NCBI GenBank assembly: GCA_029718625.1
Contig: CM056379.1
Coordinates: 60,415,626-60,479,625, forward strand
Length of the DNA: 64,000 nucleotides
Direction: 5' to 3'
DNA from: Synaphobranchus kaupii
Lineage: Eukaryota > Chordata > Actinopteri > Anguilliformes > Synaphobranchidae
Shown here: piece by piece, positions 1-10,995 of the stretch
How the letters are laid out: every line of letters starts with the position of its first letter
Position numbering within the stretch: the stretch's first letter is position 1
Notes under the pieces: generated by a model
Databases searched by the model: none
What the model was told of the DNA's origin: nothing
The model's input: the letters and a program-made list of their open reading frames with translations, nothing else
Translations under genes and position numbers: made by a program

Positions 1-26
1 CACCAGAATCCCGTGTAGCATTTATT

Positions 27-484
27 TTGTCACTTCTGTCCAATCAGGCTCTCGCTTGGGCTGACCCCTTAATTCGGGCCAATGCTCCTGTTATTCGTGA
101 TTCTACCCAGCTCATGAATGAGATGCAGCTGGTTTTTGATTACGAGGTCTCAAGTGAAGAGGCAGCCAGGAGATTGACCAGTTTGCGCCAGGGAACTGAC
201 ACAGTAGCGGCCTTTTCCATAGCTTTTCGAGCATTGGCCGGGAGACAGGTTGGCCGGATGGTCCGCTAAAATCCTTATTTTTAAAAGCGTTGTCCGACCC
301 CATTAAGGACGTGTTAGCTATGCTTGAGCCACCCGCTACGTTCAATGACCTGGTCATCACGGCTATATGCCTAGATAACCGGATCAGAGAGCGTGAACGT
401 GAGTGTAGCAATCACTCGGTCCGTATTAAATCCACCTTGCCTAGAGGTATTCCGTCCCAGTTTCTCCACCTATCCCTCCGCTGA
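27..484 (+). pseudogene. Gypsy gag fragment (capsid-like), frame-broken
   Basis: Two short open segments (27-269 and 290-484) in different frames match the C-terminal half of a Gypsy-type Gag capsid in style. The first ends in a segment rich in charged and aromatic residues (AAFSIAFRALAG). The second contains the NDLVITAICLDNRIRERERE-type stretch common just before the nucleocapsid. Gag coats the retrotransposon RNA in the cytoplasm. The frame change between them near 270-290 suggests decay. Identification rests on position before the zinc knuckle and on general resemblance, so it is less certain than the pol calls. Confidence 0.6.
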
Positions 485-1262
485 TCAGGAGGAGCCTTTG
501 CAGGTGGATGGGTCGTCTCTCCACCAACCTAGGAGAGTGAAACCACGGGCATACTGCTGCCAATATTGCAAGTGTAAGGGCCATACTAAGGATCGATGCC
601 CTAAGTTGACGGGTAATGAGGGGGTCTCACGGGGGAGACCGAGGTCTCCAGTGAGACAACATAGTACTCCCTCTCGGACCTTGTTACCCGTTCAACTGTT
701 TTGGGAGGGACGCTCTGTAAGCGTTAACGCTTTTATTGATTCCGGGGCCGTGGAGTCTTTTATTGATGCCAAATGGGCTAGGAGATGTAAAATCCCCACC
801 AATCTACTCACTAGCGCCCGTGAGGTTACTGCCCTTGATAGTCGTCCTTTGGGTTCTGGAGTCATTAAGCAGAGGACTAATCCAGTAGAGATGCGCATCT
901 CTCTCCAGGGGCACTCGGAGAGAATAGAATTATTTTTAATTGACTCTCCGTCGTACCCACTGGTACTGGGACATTCGTGGCTAGGGTTACATAACTCTCA
1001 TATCTGTTGGGGTACGGATAGGAGACCTATTCGTCAGTGGGGTCCTCAGTGCCAGCCACATTGTCATTCAGTTGCCTTCCCTTCATCAAGCCACACCCCT
1101 GATCTCTCCGAGTTCGGTTCTGACAGTGATTCAGAGGAAGCGGAGTCTCACTACGACTCGGAGAACTCTCTTTCTCTCTCTGAGAGTGGAGAGGAGAGTC
1201 TCGCCTGGGACAACTTTGCGGAGGGGGGGTTCCATGGAGGAGGGGGGTCTTTCCACCTCTGA
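393..1262 (+). pseudogene. Gypsy nucleocapsid zinc knuckle and aspartic protease
   Basis: This open frame of 289 codons carries a CX2CX4HX4C zinc knuckle (starting CQYCKCKGH, around residues 55-70), which binds element RNA. It is followed by a retropepsin-like segment with the catalytic triad DSG in NAFIDSGAVESFIDA and a later LVLGHSWL stretch typical of Gypsy proteases. The protease matures the Gag-Pol polyprotein. The frame runs into acidic, serine-rich sequence and stops at 1262. Reverse transcriptase continues in another frame (+1), which is either a programmed shift or a mutation. The true start is unknown; the first ATG of the open frame is not likely to be functional. Confidence 0.8.
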
Positions 1263-1263
1263 T

Positions 1264-3150
1264 TTTGAGTGGGACAGGTTCTCTGACACTTCCTCCGGTG
1301 CGCTGGAGGTGGTAGGGGTGCTCGAGTTTGCTCTACCCGCGGGCGTTCCAGCGGAATACTCAGACCTCGCTGAGGTTTTTAGTAAACAACGCGCTACCAG
1401 ATTGCCGCCCCATAGACCATATGATTGCGCCATTGAGCTGTACCCGGGTACTGTTCCTCCCAGGGGTTCACTGTATTCTTTATCTGTCCCTGAGAGTGCT
1501 GCCATGAAGCAGTATATTGAGGAATCTTTGGCTAATGGTTTTATCACACCATCTACGTCTCCAGCTGGCGCTGGTTTTTTCTTTGTAAAAAAGAAAGATG
1601 GGGGGCTGAGACCTTGTATTGATTACCAAGGGCTAAATTACATAACCATAAAAAATCGGTATCCTCTCCCACTCATGAACTCCGCATTTGAGCGCTTACA
1701 GGGGGCGTCGGTCTTTTCCAAACTCGACCTTCGCAACGCCTATAACCTTGTGCGCATGCGTGAGGGCGATGAGTGGAAGACCACATTTAACACGCACCAC
1801 GGTCACTATGAGTACCGGGTTATGCCTTTCGGCCTCACTAGCGCCCCCTCTGTCTTCCAGGCGCTGGTGAATGATGTTTTGAGAGAGATGCTGGAGAAAT
1901 CTGTTTTCGTCTACTTAGACGATATTTTAATCTTTTCTCCGGATCTCTCATCCCACATCATCCACGTTAGGCAGGTTCTGGAGGCACTTCTTAAGGCCCA
2001 GCTATTTGTTAAGGCTGAGAAGTGTGCCTTTCACACCAGCTCTGTCTCTTTTTTGGGGTTCATTGTGGCAAATGGTAAGGTACTTATGGATCCTGAGAAA
2101 ATTTCAGCGGTGAAGAACTGGCCTACGCCCAATTCAGTGAAGCAAGTACAACGCTTCTTGGGCTTTGCCAATTTTTATCGTAGGTTTATCCGGAATTTTA
2201 GCATGGTAGCCGCTCCCATCACAGCCCTTACCAAGAAGACATCGCCTATTAGTTTTCAGTGGAATCCTAGGGCGGAGGCGGCTTTCACTGAGCTTAAGAG
2301 GAGGTTCTGCTCCGAACCGATCCTGATAACTCCCAATCCCTCCCTCCCCTTTGTGGTAGAGGTCGACGCCTCTGAGCTGGGAGTTGAAGCTATCCTTTCC
2401 CAATACTCTCCGCTGGACTGCAAACTCCACCCTTGCGCGTATTTCTCTCGTGTCCTTACATCTGCCGAGAGAAATTACGATGTTGGAGATCGAGAGTTGT
2501 TGGCGGTCAAATTGGCATTGGAAGAGTGGCGCCACTGGTTGGAGGGCGCGGAGCACCCCTTCACGGTCTGGACCGACCATAAAAATTTAGAGTACGTCCA
2601 GCAGGCCAAAACACATAATTCACGACAAGTTCGTTGGTCATTGTTTTTTACAAGGTTTAATTTTATTCTGACCTATAGCCCCGGGTCTAAGAATATTAAA
2701 CCTGATGCGTTGTCGCGTGTTTTTGACCGGTCTGACAGGGAGTCACGCCCCAAGCCTGTGGTTCCCAGCTCTCAGATTGTGGCTCCAGTTATGTGGGCTA
2801 TAGAGGCAGCTTTGCAGAAGGCGCTGCGTTCCGATCCCGGCCCAGGTGGGGGCCCGCCCCATTGCCTGTTTGTGCCGCCTCGGTTGCGATCGCGGGTTCT
2901 CCAGTGGGGTCATGCATCAAAATTGGTGGCCTATCTGGGCGTTCACCAGACCCGAGAATTTATTTCTCGCCGGTTTTGGTGGCCCAAACTGGAGAGCGAT
3001 GTGCGGGAATTCGTCGCCGTGTGTTCCACTTGCGCCCGTAACAAGGGTTTGCGTCTTTCCCCTTCAGGTCTTTTGCGTCCACTTCCCATTCCCAGTCATC
3101 CCTGGAGTCACATCGCCTTAGATTTTGTGACCGGTCTGCCGCCGTTATCT
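1264..3150 (+). pseudogene. Gypsy reverse transcriptase, RNase H and start of integrase
   Basis: One continuous frame encodes the polymerase. Reverse transcriptase is marked by [31 protein letters not shown] (first catalytic Asp), [13 protein letters not shown] and the YLDD box (second and third Asp). RNase H follows with [28 protein letters not shown] and TDHKNLEY supplying the acidic residues. Then comes the integrase HHCC zinc-binding region (two His in [12 protein letters not shown] context, two Cys in VCSTCARNK) and the first catalytic Asp in [14 protein letters not shown] and RNase H look complete. The frame is lost near 3150 inside the integrase core, so a full polyprotein cannot be made from this copy. 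Confidence 0.9.
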
Positions 3151-3733
3151 TGGTGGTGGTCGATCAGTTTTCTAAGGCGGATCACTTCATCTCCCTGCCT
3201 AAATTGCCGTCTGCTCCTGAGATGGCTCAGTTAATGGTGGACCACATTTTCAGGGTGCACGGTCTTCCCCTGGATGTGGTCTCGGATCACGGCCCACAAT
3301 TCTCTGCTAAATTCTGGCGCTCTTTTTGTACTCTGTTGGGGGCATCCATCAGTCTTTCATCCGGGTTTCATCCCGAAACCAACGGACAGACGGAACGCAC
3401 CAGCCAGAGTATGGAGAGCACTCTTCGGTGTCTGGCCGCGGCCAATCCCACGTCCTGGGGTCGCCACCTCGCCTGGGCCGAATACGCCCATAATATTTTG
3501 CGTAATGCTTCTACTGGTCTCTCTCCTTTTGAGGCTCAGGTAGGATATTTACCCCCATTGTTCCCTGAGTTGGAGAGAGATGCGGAGGTTCCTTCCGCCG
3601 CTTCTTTCGTTCGCAGATGTCGAGCGGTCTGGAGGTGCGTACGCTCCTCTCTTTTACGCGCTTCGGCTAAACAAAAGGCCGTGGCCGACAGACATCGTCG
3701 GCCTGCCCCTTCTTACCGGGTGGGGCAACGGGT
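3150..3733 (+). pseudogene. Gypsy integrase core, frame-shifted
   Basis: After the shift near 3150 the integrase core resumes with [13 protein letters not shown], then VVSDHGPQFSAKFW (second catalytic Asp) and GFHPETNGQTERTSQ (catalytic Glu). This completes the D,D-35-E set with the Asp lying upstream of the shift. The GPxxF/GPY-type C-terminal region RVGQRVWLS follows. Integrase inserts the cDNA into chromosomes. Further along, near 3735, the reading frame moves again before the chromodomain. Confidence 0.85.
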
Positions 3734-4108
3734 GTGGCTTTCTACACGGGACTTAACTCAATCATCCGGAAACTTAACCCGGTCACTGTGCGCCTTCAGT
3801 TGCCATCATCTATGCACATCCACCCTACCTTCCATGTCTCTCGCTTGAAACCGGTGCTCGTTAGTGCTCTCGCTCCGGCTGATAAACCGCCGCCTCCCCC
3901 CCACTTCGTGGATGGAGGTCCGGTGTATACCGTTCACCGTATTTTGGCTGAGAGACGTGTGGGCAGAGGTTGTCAATTTTTGGTGGACTGGGAGGGTTAT
4001 GGTCCTGAGGAGCGTTGCTGGGTTCCATCCAGGAATATCCTGGATCCTACGCTAATTAGGGAGTTTCGTAGAAGCAAGGCTGAGGGATCGCCTGGAGCTG
4101 TCCCTTAG
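3734..4108 (+). pseudogene. Gypsy C-terminal chromodomain
   Basis: The segment reads [12 protein letters not shown], then a proline linker, then [20 protein letters not shown] with [14 protein letters not shown] and a final basic tail ending at the stop at 4108. That is the chromodomain of chromovirus integrases, which tethers the integration complex to modified histones. It lies in a third frame relative to the two integrase segments before it. A purine tract (about 4107-4117) follows the stop and would prime plus-strand synthesis. Confidence 0.85.
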
Positions 4109-4119
4109 AAGGGGGGTCC

Positions 4120-4877
4120 TGTCATGGTTATTTGCAGCCTTTGCTTTTCAACGTTTTTGGTTTCCTGTTTGGCGTCATGAAGACACTATCGGACTATTTC
4201 CGCCTCCATTCCGGTTTTGGCGTCTTGCCCGACAATTATTCCCTTCACCTGTTTCACGTTTCCTGCGGGCTATAAATACCTCAGGACTTCCGCATTTCCA
4301 CACTTCGAGATTGTCTTTGCTATGTTGACATACGAAGTCGGTAAAGGTATAGAAATTTCGGTCGCTGCATTTCTGGTTGTTACTAATAGGAAATGCAGCA
4401 AGTCCGGTTATAAAGATTTAGGATTAGATTGGTTTTGTCGTTCCTTTCCAATCTTTATCATTTATTCTTTTTACCTGTTGCCAGTTGTGTTCAGCTCTTT
4501 TTCCACAAGAGTTTTGGCTAACAGGTTTTCTTTTCTATTCCTTTCCTTCACTCGTTTTTTTGTTTTGAATTTGGTTTTGTTTCATTACCTCTTGTTACGC
4601 CTAATTATTTTAGTGCGTGAGGTTCTTATGTTAGTTATTCTCGCTGTTTATCGAGATCGCCTCAGTTTTTGGAGGTTGTTTTGTTTTGCTTTGTGCTATG
4701 GAAGTTTTGCTCCCTATCCTGTGTTAACCCAGTCCTGGTGCGGATTATTCAGTGTTTTGTGGCGTATCTTTCTCTAGATACGCTTTTAGAAATCCTTATT
4801 GGTCGTGTTTGATTCTCCGAACCTTACACTTCCCCTCACATTCTCATGTCAAAACCCATTTTGTTGCAGACCTCAAA
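4120..4877 (+). repeat. Gypsy 3' LTR, partial or fused to a Tc1 fragment
   Basis: The segment begins TGTCATGG directly after the purine tract, as expected for an LTR. It contains a TATAAATA box at 4271-4278, a plausible Pol II promoter for the element. The right end is not clear, because recognisable Tc1 transposase sequence starts at about 4878. The first LTR is outside the window, so the length cannot be confirmed by self-comparison. Open frames inside (for example 4217-4777) have biased composition and look non-coding. Confidence 0.65.
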
Positions 4878-5483
4878 GGTCCTTTGCTGTTGTTCTGGGA
4901 TTGATTTGCACTTTTCTCACCAAAGCACGTTCATCTCTAGGAGACAGAACGCATCTCCTTCCTGGTGTTTATTCCATGGTGTTCATACTTGCGTACTATT
5001 GTTTGTACAGACGAACGTGGTACCTTCAGGCGTTTGGAAATTGCTCCCAAGGATGAACCAGACTTGTGGAGGTCCACAACTTTCTTTCTGAGGTCTTGGC
5101 TGATTTATTTAGATTTTTCCAGGTCACTGAGTTTGAAGGTAGGCCTTAAAATACATCCACAGGTACACCTCCAACTGACTCACATAATGTCAAGTAGCCC
5201 ATCAGAAGTTTATAAAGCCATGACATAATTTTCTGGAATTTTGCAAGCTGTTTAAAGGCACAGTCAACTTAGTGTATGTAATCTTCTGACCCACTGGAAT
5301 TGTGATATATGAATTAAAAGTGAAATTATCTGTCTGTAAACAATTGTTGGAAAGATTACTTGTGTCTTGCACAAAGTAGATGTCCTAACTGACTTGCCAA
5401 CACTATAGTTTGCTAACATGAAATCTGTGGAGTGGTTAAAAATTAGTTCAACCTAAGTGTATGTAAACTTCCGACTTCAACTG
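4878..5483 (-). mobile_element. Sleeping Beauty-type Tc1 transposon, 5'-end fragment
   Basis: Read on the minus strand, the fragment starts with the terminal CAGTTGAAGTCGGAAGTTTA (5483 downward). It has a second, inner direct repeat around 5257-5295, giving the IR/DR arrangement of Sleeping Beauty and its salmonid Tc1 relatives. Then comes the transposase N-terminus from about 5123: HKSGSSLGAISKRLKVP, SSVQTIVRKYEHHG and SPRDERALVRKVQINPRTTA, which is the paired-like helix-turn-helix DNA-binding domain. The expected start ATG is changed, and similarity stops at about 4878. The DDE catalytic domain and the other terminus are missing. Confidence 0.85.
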
Positions 5484-6464
5484 TGTAATACCCTCAGGCT
5501 AAACTCAACTGAAAAACTGTGGCCACATTGATTCCAATGTACTGCATGTGTATTCATTTTTATACCTCAGAATGGGTAATTTATGACTGTGGCTTACACT
5601 GTATTCTATGTGTATGTATAATGAATTGGATTTTCATAATTCAGTAGTGGTGTGGCAACAGGGAGCAGTCAGCAGCTTTACAGTACTGAAAGGACTGATC
5701 TATAGTGAGGGCAGATTGGAGCGGTTGCGGGGGGGGGGGGGGGGGGGCAGGTGTCTGCTGGTGTGGGTGGGGTGTGTGCATCCCCTCTGACACAGCACGC
5801 ATGCTTACCTATTTGAAGCGAGGCTTTTTGCTCCATCACGCTGCTGCAAACGTCAAACGCTAAAGATAGATCCCTCCGTCCCTGTCCCATCCTCCCCTAC
5901 TGCTGATTGTGCATAGAAAATCTACCAAAAGCTGTGTTCACCGCATACAAAGCAGCCTGGTTGGTATGCAGGATACCCAGTACAGTCAACTGCAGCTGGG
6001 AGGAGCATAAACTACAGCAGTAAAACTATCATGTCCAGGTAAGTTTGGGAAACGGGCTACGTAGTGCAGACAGAGAGATTGATTGTTCCAATGACAAAAA
6101 AATGATTACTTTTATCATGCTTACTGAAGGAGTATGTGGAGCTAATGCTGGCATTAACAGAGACTGGTCCTCCACTGTGTTCCTTCTCACACCAGACCCA
6201 GAGCTTGCATGATGAGGTCTGCACACTTATTTTAATCACCTTGCCGTCATTTTGATCCAAACAAAAGATGAAGTTGTTGTTCCTCCTTTTTGAACAGATC
6301 AGACTTTCTCATGCATCTCCTGCACTAGCTGTGGGGATTCAATCCATTTTGTCATATCTGCACATTTTTACGCTTGCATTTCAATACAGTGTCATAAGCA
6401 GATGAAGTAACTGGTGGCAGAGCTGAAAGGAGGCAGAATTAGTACTGTTTAAACTTATTGCCTA
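5484..6464. other. Intergenic or intronic DNA without recognised feature
   Basis: No coding similarity or clear repeat structure was seen. A homopolymer G run sits at about 5729-5747. Short open frames here lack any recognisable motif. Confidence 0.5.
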
Positions 6465-8134
6465 CAACCCCTGGCAAAATGGAATGGAATCACCACACTT
6501 AGTGGATGTTCACCCAGCTTTTTTACTTCTTAGCAAATAAACAAATCACAGATATGACACAAAAATTTTTTGTTTAATAGCTGAACATTCTGGCTTCGTG
6601 AAACATACCTCAAACAAATTAAATTCAATTATTTTAATTAATGGCATATTTTTTTCCAGATCAAGTAGAGGGAATAATTATGGAATCACTCAATGTTGAG
6701 GAAAAAATTATGGAATCATCAACAAAATAAAATCATAATTAGTACTTTGTTGCTCCTCCTCAGGCTTTTATGACAGCCTGAATTCTTTCAGGCATGGACT
6801 TCACTAATGAAAAACAATATTCTCCATCAAGCTGGTTCCAACTTTTTCGAATAGTGGTTGACAGTTCAGCTTTGCAGGGTGGAGCTTTGTCATGGACCAA
6901 TTTTTTTAAATTTCCACCATAAATTTTCAATCGGATTGAGATCCGGACTGTTTGCTGGCCATGTCATTGAGTTTATATGCCTTTCCTGAAGAAAAACTTT
7001 GACACTCTTTGCTCTGTGGCAAGATGCATTATCATCCTTAAAAATGACTTCATCATCACAAATGAGAAAAGTGTCAAAAATTTCTATGTACACCTGTGCC
7101 TTGACTGTTGAGGTAATGATTGCCATCTCCCCTGGTCCTTTACCTGACATGCAACCCCATATCATAACACTGCCTCCAGAGGCTTGTACAGTGGACACTA
7201 TGCATGACGGGTGCAACGGCAACTTTTTTTTTGGCCAGGCAGTGTATGTTTCATTAGAACGGCACCAGACAAAAGTTCCAGCATCATCTCCTTGGCCAAT
7301 GCAGATTTGTGATTCATCGCTGAATATCACTTTCATTCAATCATCCACAATCCATGATTGCTTCTCTTTAGCTCACTGTAACCTTGTTTTCTTCTGTTTA
7401 GGTGTTAGTGCTGGTTTTCGTTTGGCTTTTCTATATGTAAATCCCATTTCATTCAGCCAATTTCTTATAGTTCTCTCACAAACATTGACTTCTGTTTCCA
7501 CCCATTTGTTTTGTTGTGCATTTTCTATTTTCAAGGCATATTACTTTCAGTTTTCTATCCTGAAGCTTTGACGTCTTCCTTGGTCTACCCGTATGTTTTC
7601 CTTTTATAACCTTCATAGGTAGTTTATACTTGCATTTTAGACACAGCTGACTGGGAACAACCAACATCTTTTGCCACACTACATGTTGGATTTCCTTCTT
7701 GAAGGAGTTATATAATCCTTTCCATTGTTTCAGTTGACAACTCTCTTGTTGGGGCCATGTTTCCTTTCAATTAGCCAAGTCCAACAGCTCGTTAAGGTCT
7801 GTAAGCACTCTTTTAACTGCAGACTAATTTGCATTTTTAGACTTGTGCCGGTATTTGTTTTAGAAATGCAAATTACAAGGTGATTCCATAATTATTTTCT
7901 CAGCATTGAGTGATTCCATAATTTTTTCCTCTACTTGATCTGGAAAAAAATATGCCATTAATTAAAATAATTTTATTTCATTTGTTTGAGGTATGTTTCA
8001 CGAAGCCAGAATGTTCAGCTATTAAACAAAAATAGTTTTGTGTCATATCTGTGATTTGTTTATTTGCTACGAAGTAAAAAAGCTGGGTGAACATCCTCTG
8101 AGTGTGGTGATTCCATCATTTTTGCCAGGGGTTA
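6465..8134 (-). mobile_element. Tc1-like DNA transposon, full length, degenerate
   Basis: The element is bounded by inverted repeats of roughly 250 bp. The left end reads CAACCCCTGGCAAAATGG and the right end is its complement ending TTTGCCAGGGGTTA. TA dinucleotides flank both sides (6463-6464 and 8135-8136), as for Tc1/mariner insertions. An inner copy of the same ATTATGGAATCA motif recurs inside each arm. The total of about 1.67 kb fits one transposase gene plus long termini. The gene inside is on the minus strand and broken. Confidence 0.9.
6738..7758 (-). pseudogene. Tc1-like transposase, broken
   Basis: Reading right to left, an ATG at 7756-7758 opens MAPTRELSTETMERII, followed by a helix-turn-helix region and a GRPRKTS-type basic segment. 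The catalytic domain is best preserved from 7336 to 6890: VIFSDES (first Asp), SVMIWGCMSGKG, FKDDNASCHRA (second Asp) and [13 protein letters not shown] (final Glu). Several stops and frame changes interrupt both halves, so no active enzyme is made. When intact, such enzymes cut and paste the element at TA sites. Confidence 0.85.
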
Positions 8135-9329
8135 TATACTATATAAATTCAAATGAGGTGATAAATTGTGTCCTCGAGGAAAATAATCTGCGTGTGTGAG
8201 CGTATGTGTGTATTTGTGTATGTGTGTGCATGCGTGTGTGTGTGTCTGTGTTTATGTGGGTGTGTGTGGCCTATATATATATATACATTGATCTGTGGAG
8301 CCCTCTGGGCTATGTGGTTCCGCTTGACTGGGGACAGGTGTGTGACCGGCAGCTCCGGCTCTGCTGAGCATGAAGGTATCTATGGCACGACTGTGCACAA
8401 TGGGGCTTTTGTGACCCATCGTCCTGTGTCGCCCGGGTCCCATACACTAGCAGGTTTTTTTTTTAACCTTTCACAATGCAGCACCGCATGATATTAACCC
8501 ATGTCTGTTTAGACAGACACCTCCTGCCTCCTTGGAAAGGTGGCTGTGCCACAGTGCTTTAGGTTTTGAGACAAGCGGGTCAAGTTCATCTTCTGAATAC
8601 TGTTTCACACCCCAGTGCTTTGTGTGAATGCGGTCCTCACTTCAATCAAAAAGGCTCATTCTAATACACATCAAGGCAGGTACTGTAATATAGTGACTAT
8701 GGGTAATGAGACCTGTGATGGCGTAACTGGTGATTGAACTGAACTGCAAGTTATGTTTGTGCAGATTGAATCCTGGACTACAGCAGCATTTAACATGGAA
8801 CATGTTTGATGTTGAGGGTGTCAGCACTAAAATGGTTGAAACACCTGACTTGCCATGTGCTCTTATACTGGAGGGTGCATTTTATTGTGGCTTATATGCC
8901 CCATAACTTACAGCAAAATACTCATGGCCCATCAGTCAGATGGCAATATTTATGTCATAGAGTAAAAATATGGATTTTCTACTAGATGGATCGATGAATA
9001 TTCATCTTTAGGTCTTTTAGAAGTTTTCTGAATTCTGCCTCAGATCACAGGGTGTTGCAAGCCCACATATGGGATCCATCCCAGCAGATCGATAGCGAGT
9101 CAGATGCGAGACAGCTCTGGCTCTTTGCGCTGCAGCCGCATGCCGATGCCTCCCCTCCAGGCATGCTCCATACCGAGCCTGATGAACACCACACTGTTCA
9201 TTTAGTTTATGTGCGGTTATAGAACAGCTAGGAAAATGGGTCAGTTTTGCTTGCTTACACAAGCATTTCCTTATCAACAGTTTTTTTTAATCAACTGTAA
9301 AATAACATAACATACACACATATATGTAT
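8135..9329. other. Unassigned region with short (TG)n and (TA)n tracts
   Basis: Imperfect TG-rich sequence spans about 8189-8270 and a short TATATA tract follows at about 8273-8284. The rest shows no gene or repeat that I recognise. Confidence 0.5.
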
Positions 9330-9480
9330 GTACTGTACATTACCATTCAAAAGTTTGGAATCACTAAGACATTTTTATGTTTTTGAAAAAAAATTGATAC
9401 TTTTATTCACCAAGGTAGCATTAAATTGATCAAAAAATAGTCAAGACATTGATAATGTTACAACCTATTTCTATTTCATT
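9330..9480. repeat. Dispersed fish repeat (CATTCAAAAGTTTGGAATCAC type)
   Basis: The segment around 9340-9480 has the CCATTCAAAAGTTTGG-AATCACTAAG start and the following CACCAAGGTAGCATTAAATTGATCAAAAA pattern seen in a very abundant interspersed repeat of teleost genomes. I recognise the pattern but cannot give the exact family name. Poly-C (about 9521-9534) and poly-G (about 9738-9752) runs follow it. Confidence 0.6.
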
Positions 9481-9762
9481 CTATTTCTACTTCAGCAATT
9501 GTAGCCATTTTTATACATACCCCCCCCCCCCCCCATTTTAGGGCACCAAAAGTAATAAAGTACATAAATCTAAATACAGTCATCATATTTACTATTTGGT
9601 TGCATATCATTTGCATGCCATGACTTCCTGATGTCTGTGACCCAACAACATCAAAAGACTCTTGATATTTTATTTTCAGGTACTCTTACAAGCAATACTA
9701 TAACCTCTCTGCATTTGAATAGATCTCTATGGGAATTGGGGGGGGGGGGGGGTGGGACTAGA

Positions 9763-10750
9763 TTAAAGGATAAGTTCGCTATTTTGGACCTTGGACCCTA
9801 TTTGCGGTCTGTCTTCCATGAACCTGACACATTGAGTCCATATTTTCGCTGATCGGTCCAGTATTGAGCTAGCTACAGATTTCCTGTAGGCTCTCACTGG
9901 GCTACAATAGAAGTCAACGGGGGCAATTAGAAATGTTATGGAAAAACAACGATAAATGTGCTTTCATGTACAATAAATGAGACGGGAAGCTCAGGGTGTA
10001 TTGTTACCGGTCTCAGTATGCTCTCCTGTGAAATGTATCTCAATCCGAACATTTTTACGTGCTTGGCATGGCTTGGAAGTAAGCATTTCTCTGTTGCTTG
10101 TTTTCGCTGCTCCCGCGAAGTACTATGTGTCGGGGGTGGGGGAGCGGGAAGGTGTGCCGGCCGTTTACGAAACTATCTATGTGAGCAGTCTGCGTTTGTT
10201 TACCTGCAGCAACGTAGGCTACAATTTCCACAAAAAAACTTGGATGATGGATGACTATAATGATTACGAAGACGAAGAATTCGATTTTGACTTTGACGTT
10301 ACTGGCTACAGATTTGAGCCAGAATACACGGACACGGAACTACAAGAGATGGATGATAAGAGAGCAAGAGAAGAGAGAGAGGCTGAAGTTGCGCAGGTAA
10401 TGTTATCCGAAGTCAGTGCGAGGTAGTGCGGTCGGAGAAATAGTTCTGTTTCAAATGGAACTGTTGTTTCAACGTTCGGTTTGCGTTTGCGATAGCCTAC
10501 ATTTCACAGGAGAGCATACTGAGACCGTAAGAATACACACTGAGCTATAAAAGCACATTTATCGTTGTTTTTCCATAACATTTCTAATTGCCCCGTTCAC
10601 TTCTATTGTAACCCAGTGAGAGCCTACAGGAAATCTGTAGCTAGCTCAATACTGGACCGATCAGAGAAAATATGGACTCAATGTGTCAGGTTCATGGAAG
10701 ACAGACCGCAAATAGGGTCCAAGGTCCAAAATAGCGAACTTATCCTTTAA
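9763..10750 (+). mobile_element. TTAA-flanked DNA element with ~250-bp inverted termini
   Basis: The left arm (9767 to about 10036) begins AGGATAAGTTCGCTATTTTG. The right arm (about 10498 to 10746) is its inverted copy ending CAAAATAGCGAACTTATCCT. Both are flanked by TTAA (9763-9766 and 10747-10750), the target site of piggyBac- and Kolobok-type transposons. No transposase is seen between the arms, so this 980-bp copy is non-autonomous. The centre is not a simple deletion product but contains an open, acidic coding-like segment with a good splice donor. The superfamily is inferred from the target site only. Confidence 0.85.
10240..10396 (+). CDS. Possible exon inside the TTAA element
   Basis: An open frame contains acidic, aromatic sequence (DYNDYEDEEFDFDFDV, then GYRFEPEYTDTELQEMD) and a charged RAREEREAEVAQ end. 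It stops being protein-like exactly where GCGCAG|GTAATG provides a consensus 5' splice site (GT at 10397-10398). The YRFEPEYTDxEL pattern resembles the short N-terminal motif found in many fish proteins annotated as P2X7-like or transposon-associated. The upstream ATG at 10245 or 10248 gives a reasonable start. I infer that it is the first coding exon of an element-borne or captured gene whose remaining exons are absent here. Confidence 0.45.
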
Positions 10751-10872
10751 GTTGTAAATTACATGGGAATAGTATGGAACACATGGTTGGCTAAATGGCT
10801 GTAAGTCAACAAGGGTCTGAGGTATCAAATGAGCCTCAAACCATCACTCTGCTGTCAGGTATGGATGGATCA

Positions 10873-10950
10873 CTTTAAGGGTTGTTTCTGCTAACTCATT
10901 TTCCTACGGAACTCTATGGAAAAATAAGTCAGGAGAAACAACCCTTAAAG
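10873..10950. repeat. Small TTAA-ended hairpin (MITE-like)
   Basis: CTTTAAGGGTTGTTTCT at the left is matched in inverted orientation by AGAAACAACCCTTAAAG at the right, with about 45 bp between. TTAA occurs at both ends. The size and structure suggest a miniature inverted-repeat element or fold-back. Confidence 0.65.
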
Positions 10951-10995
10951 ATAACATTCCTCTGTACTAATATGTCATGTAGTCTACATTATGTA

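Larger units (their letters stand above)
1..4877 (+). mobile_element. Ty3/Gypsy chromodomain LTR retrotransposon, 5' truncated by the window
   Basis: The order of domains is gag part, CCHC zinc knuckle, aspartic protease, reverse transcriptase, RNase H, integrase, chromodomain, purine-rich tract and then an LTR-like segment. This is the order of the chromovirus branch of Ty3/Gypsy elements. The element enters from the left edge, so its 5' LTR and gag start are outside. Its coding capacity is broken into three or more frames (shifts near 1150-1260, 3150 and 3735), so this copy is not autonomous. It is a host-genome retrotransposon; nothing resembling an envelope gene was seen. The right limit near 4877 is set by the abutting Tc1 fragment. 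Confidence 0.9.

Noticed and set aside
4217..4777. 186-codon Phe/Leu-rich frame that looks membrane-like
   Set aside because: T-rich LTR sequence yields hydrophobic translations. There is no motif, and the position is inside the Gypsy LTR.
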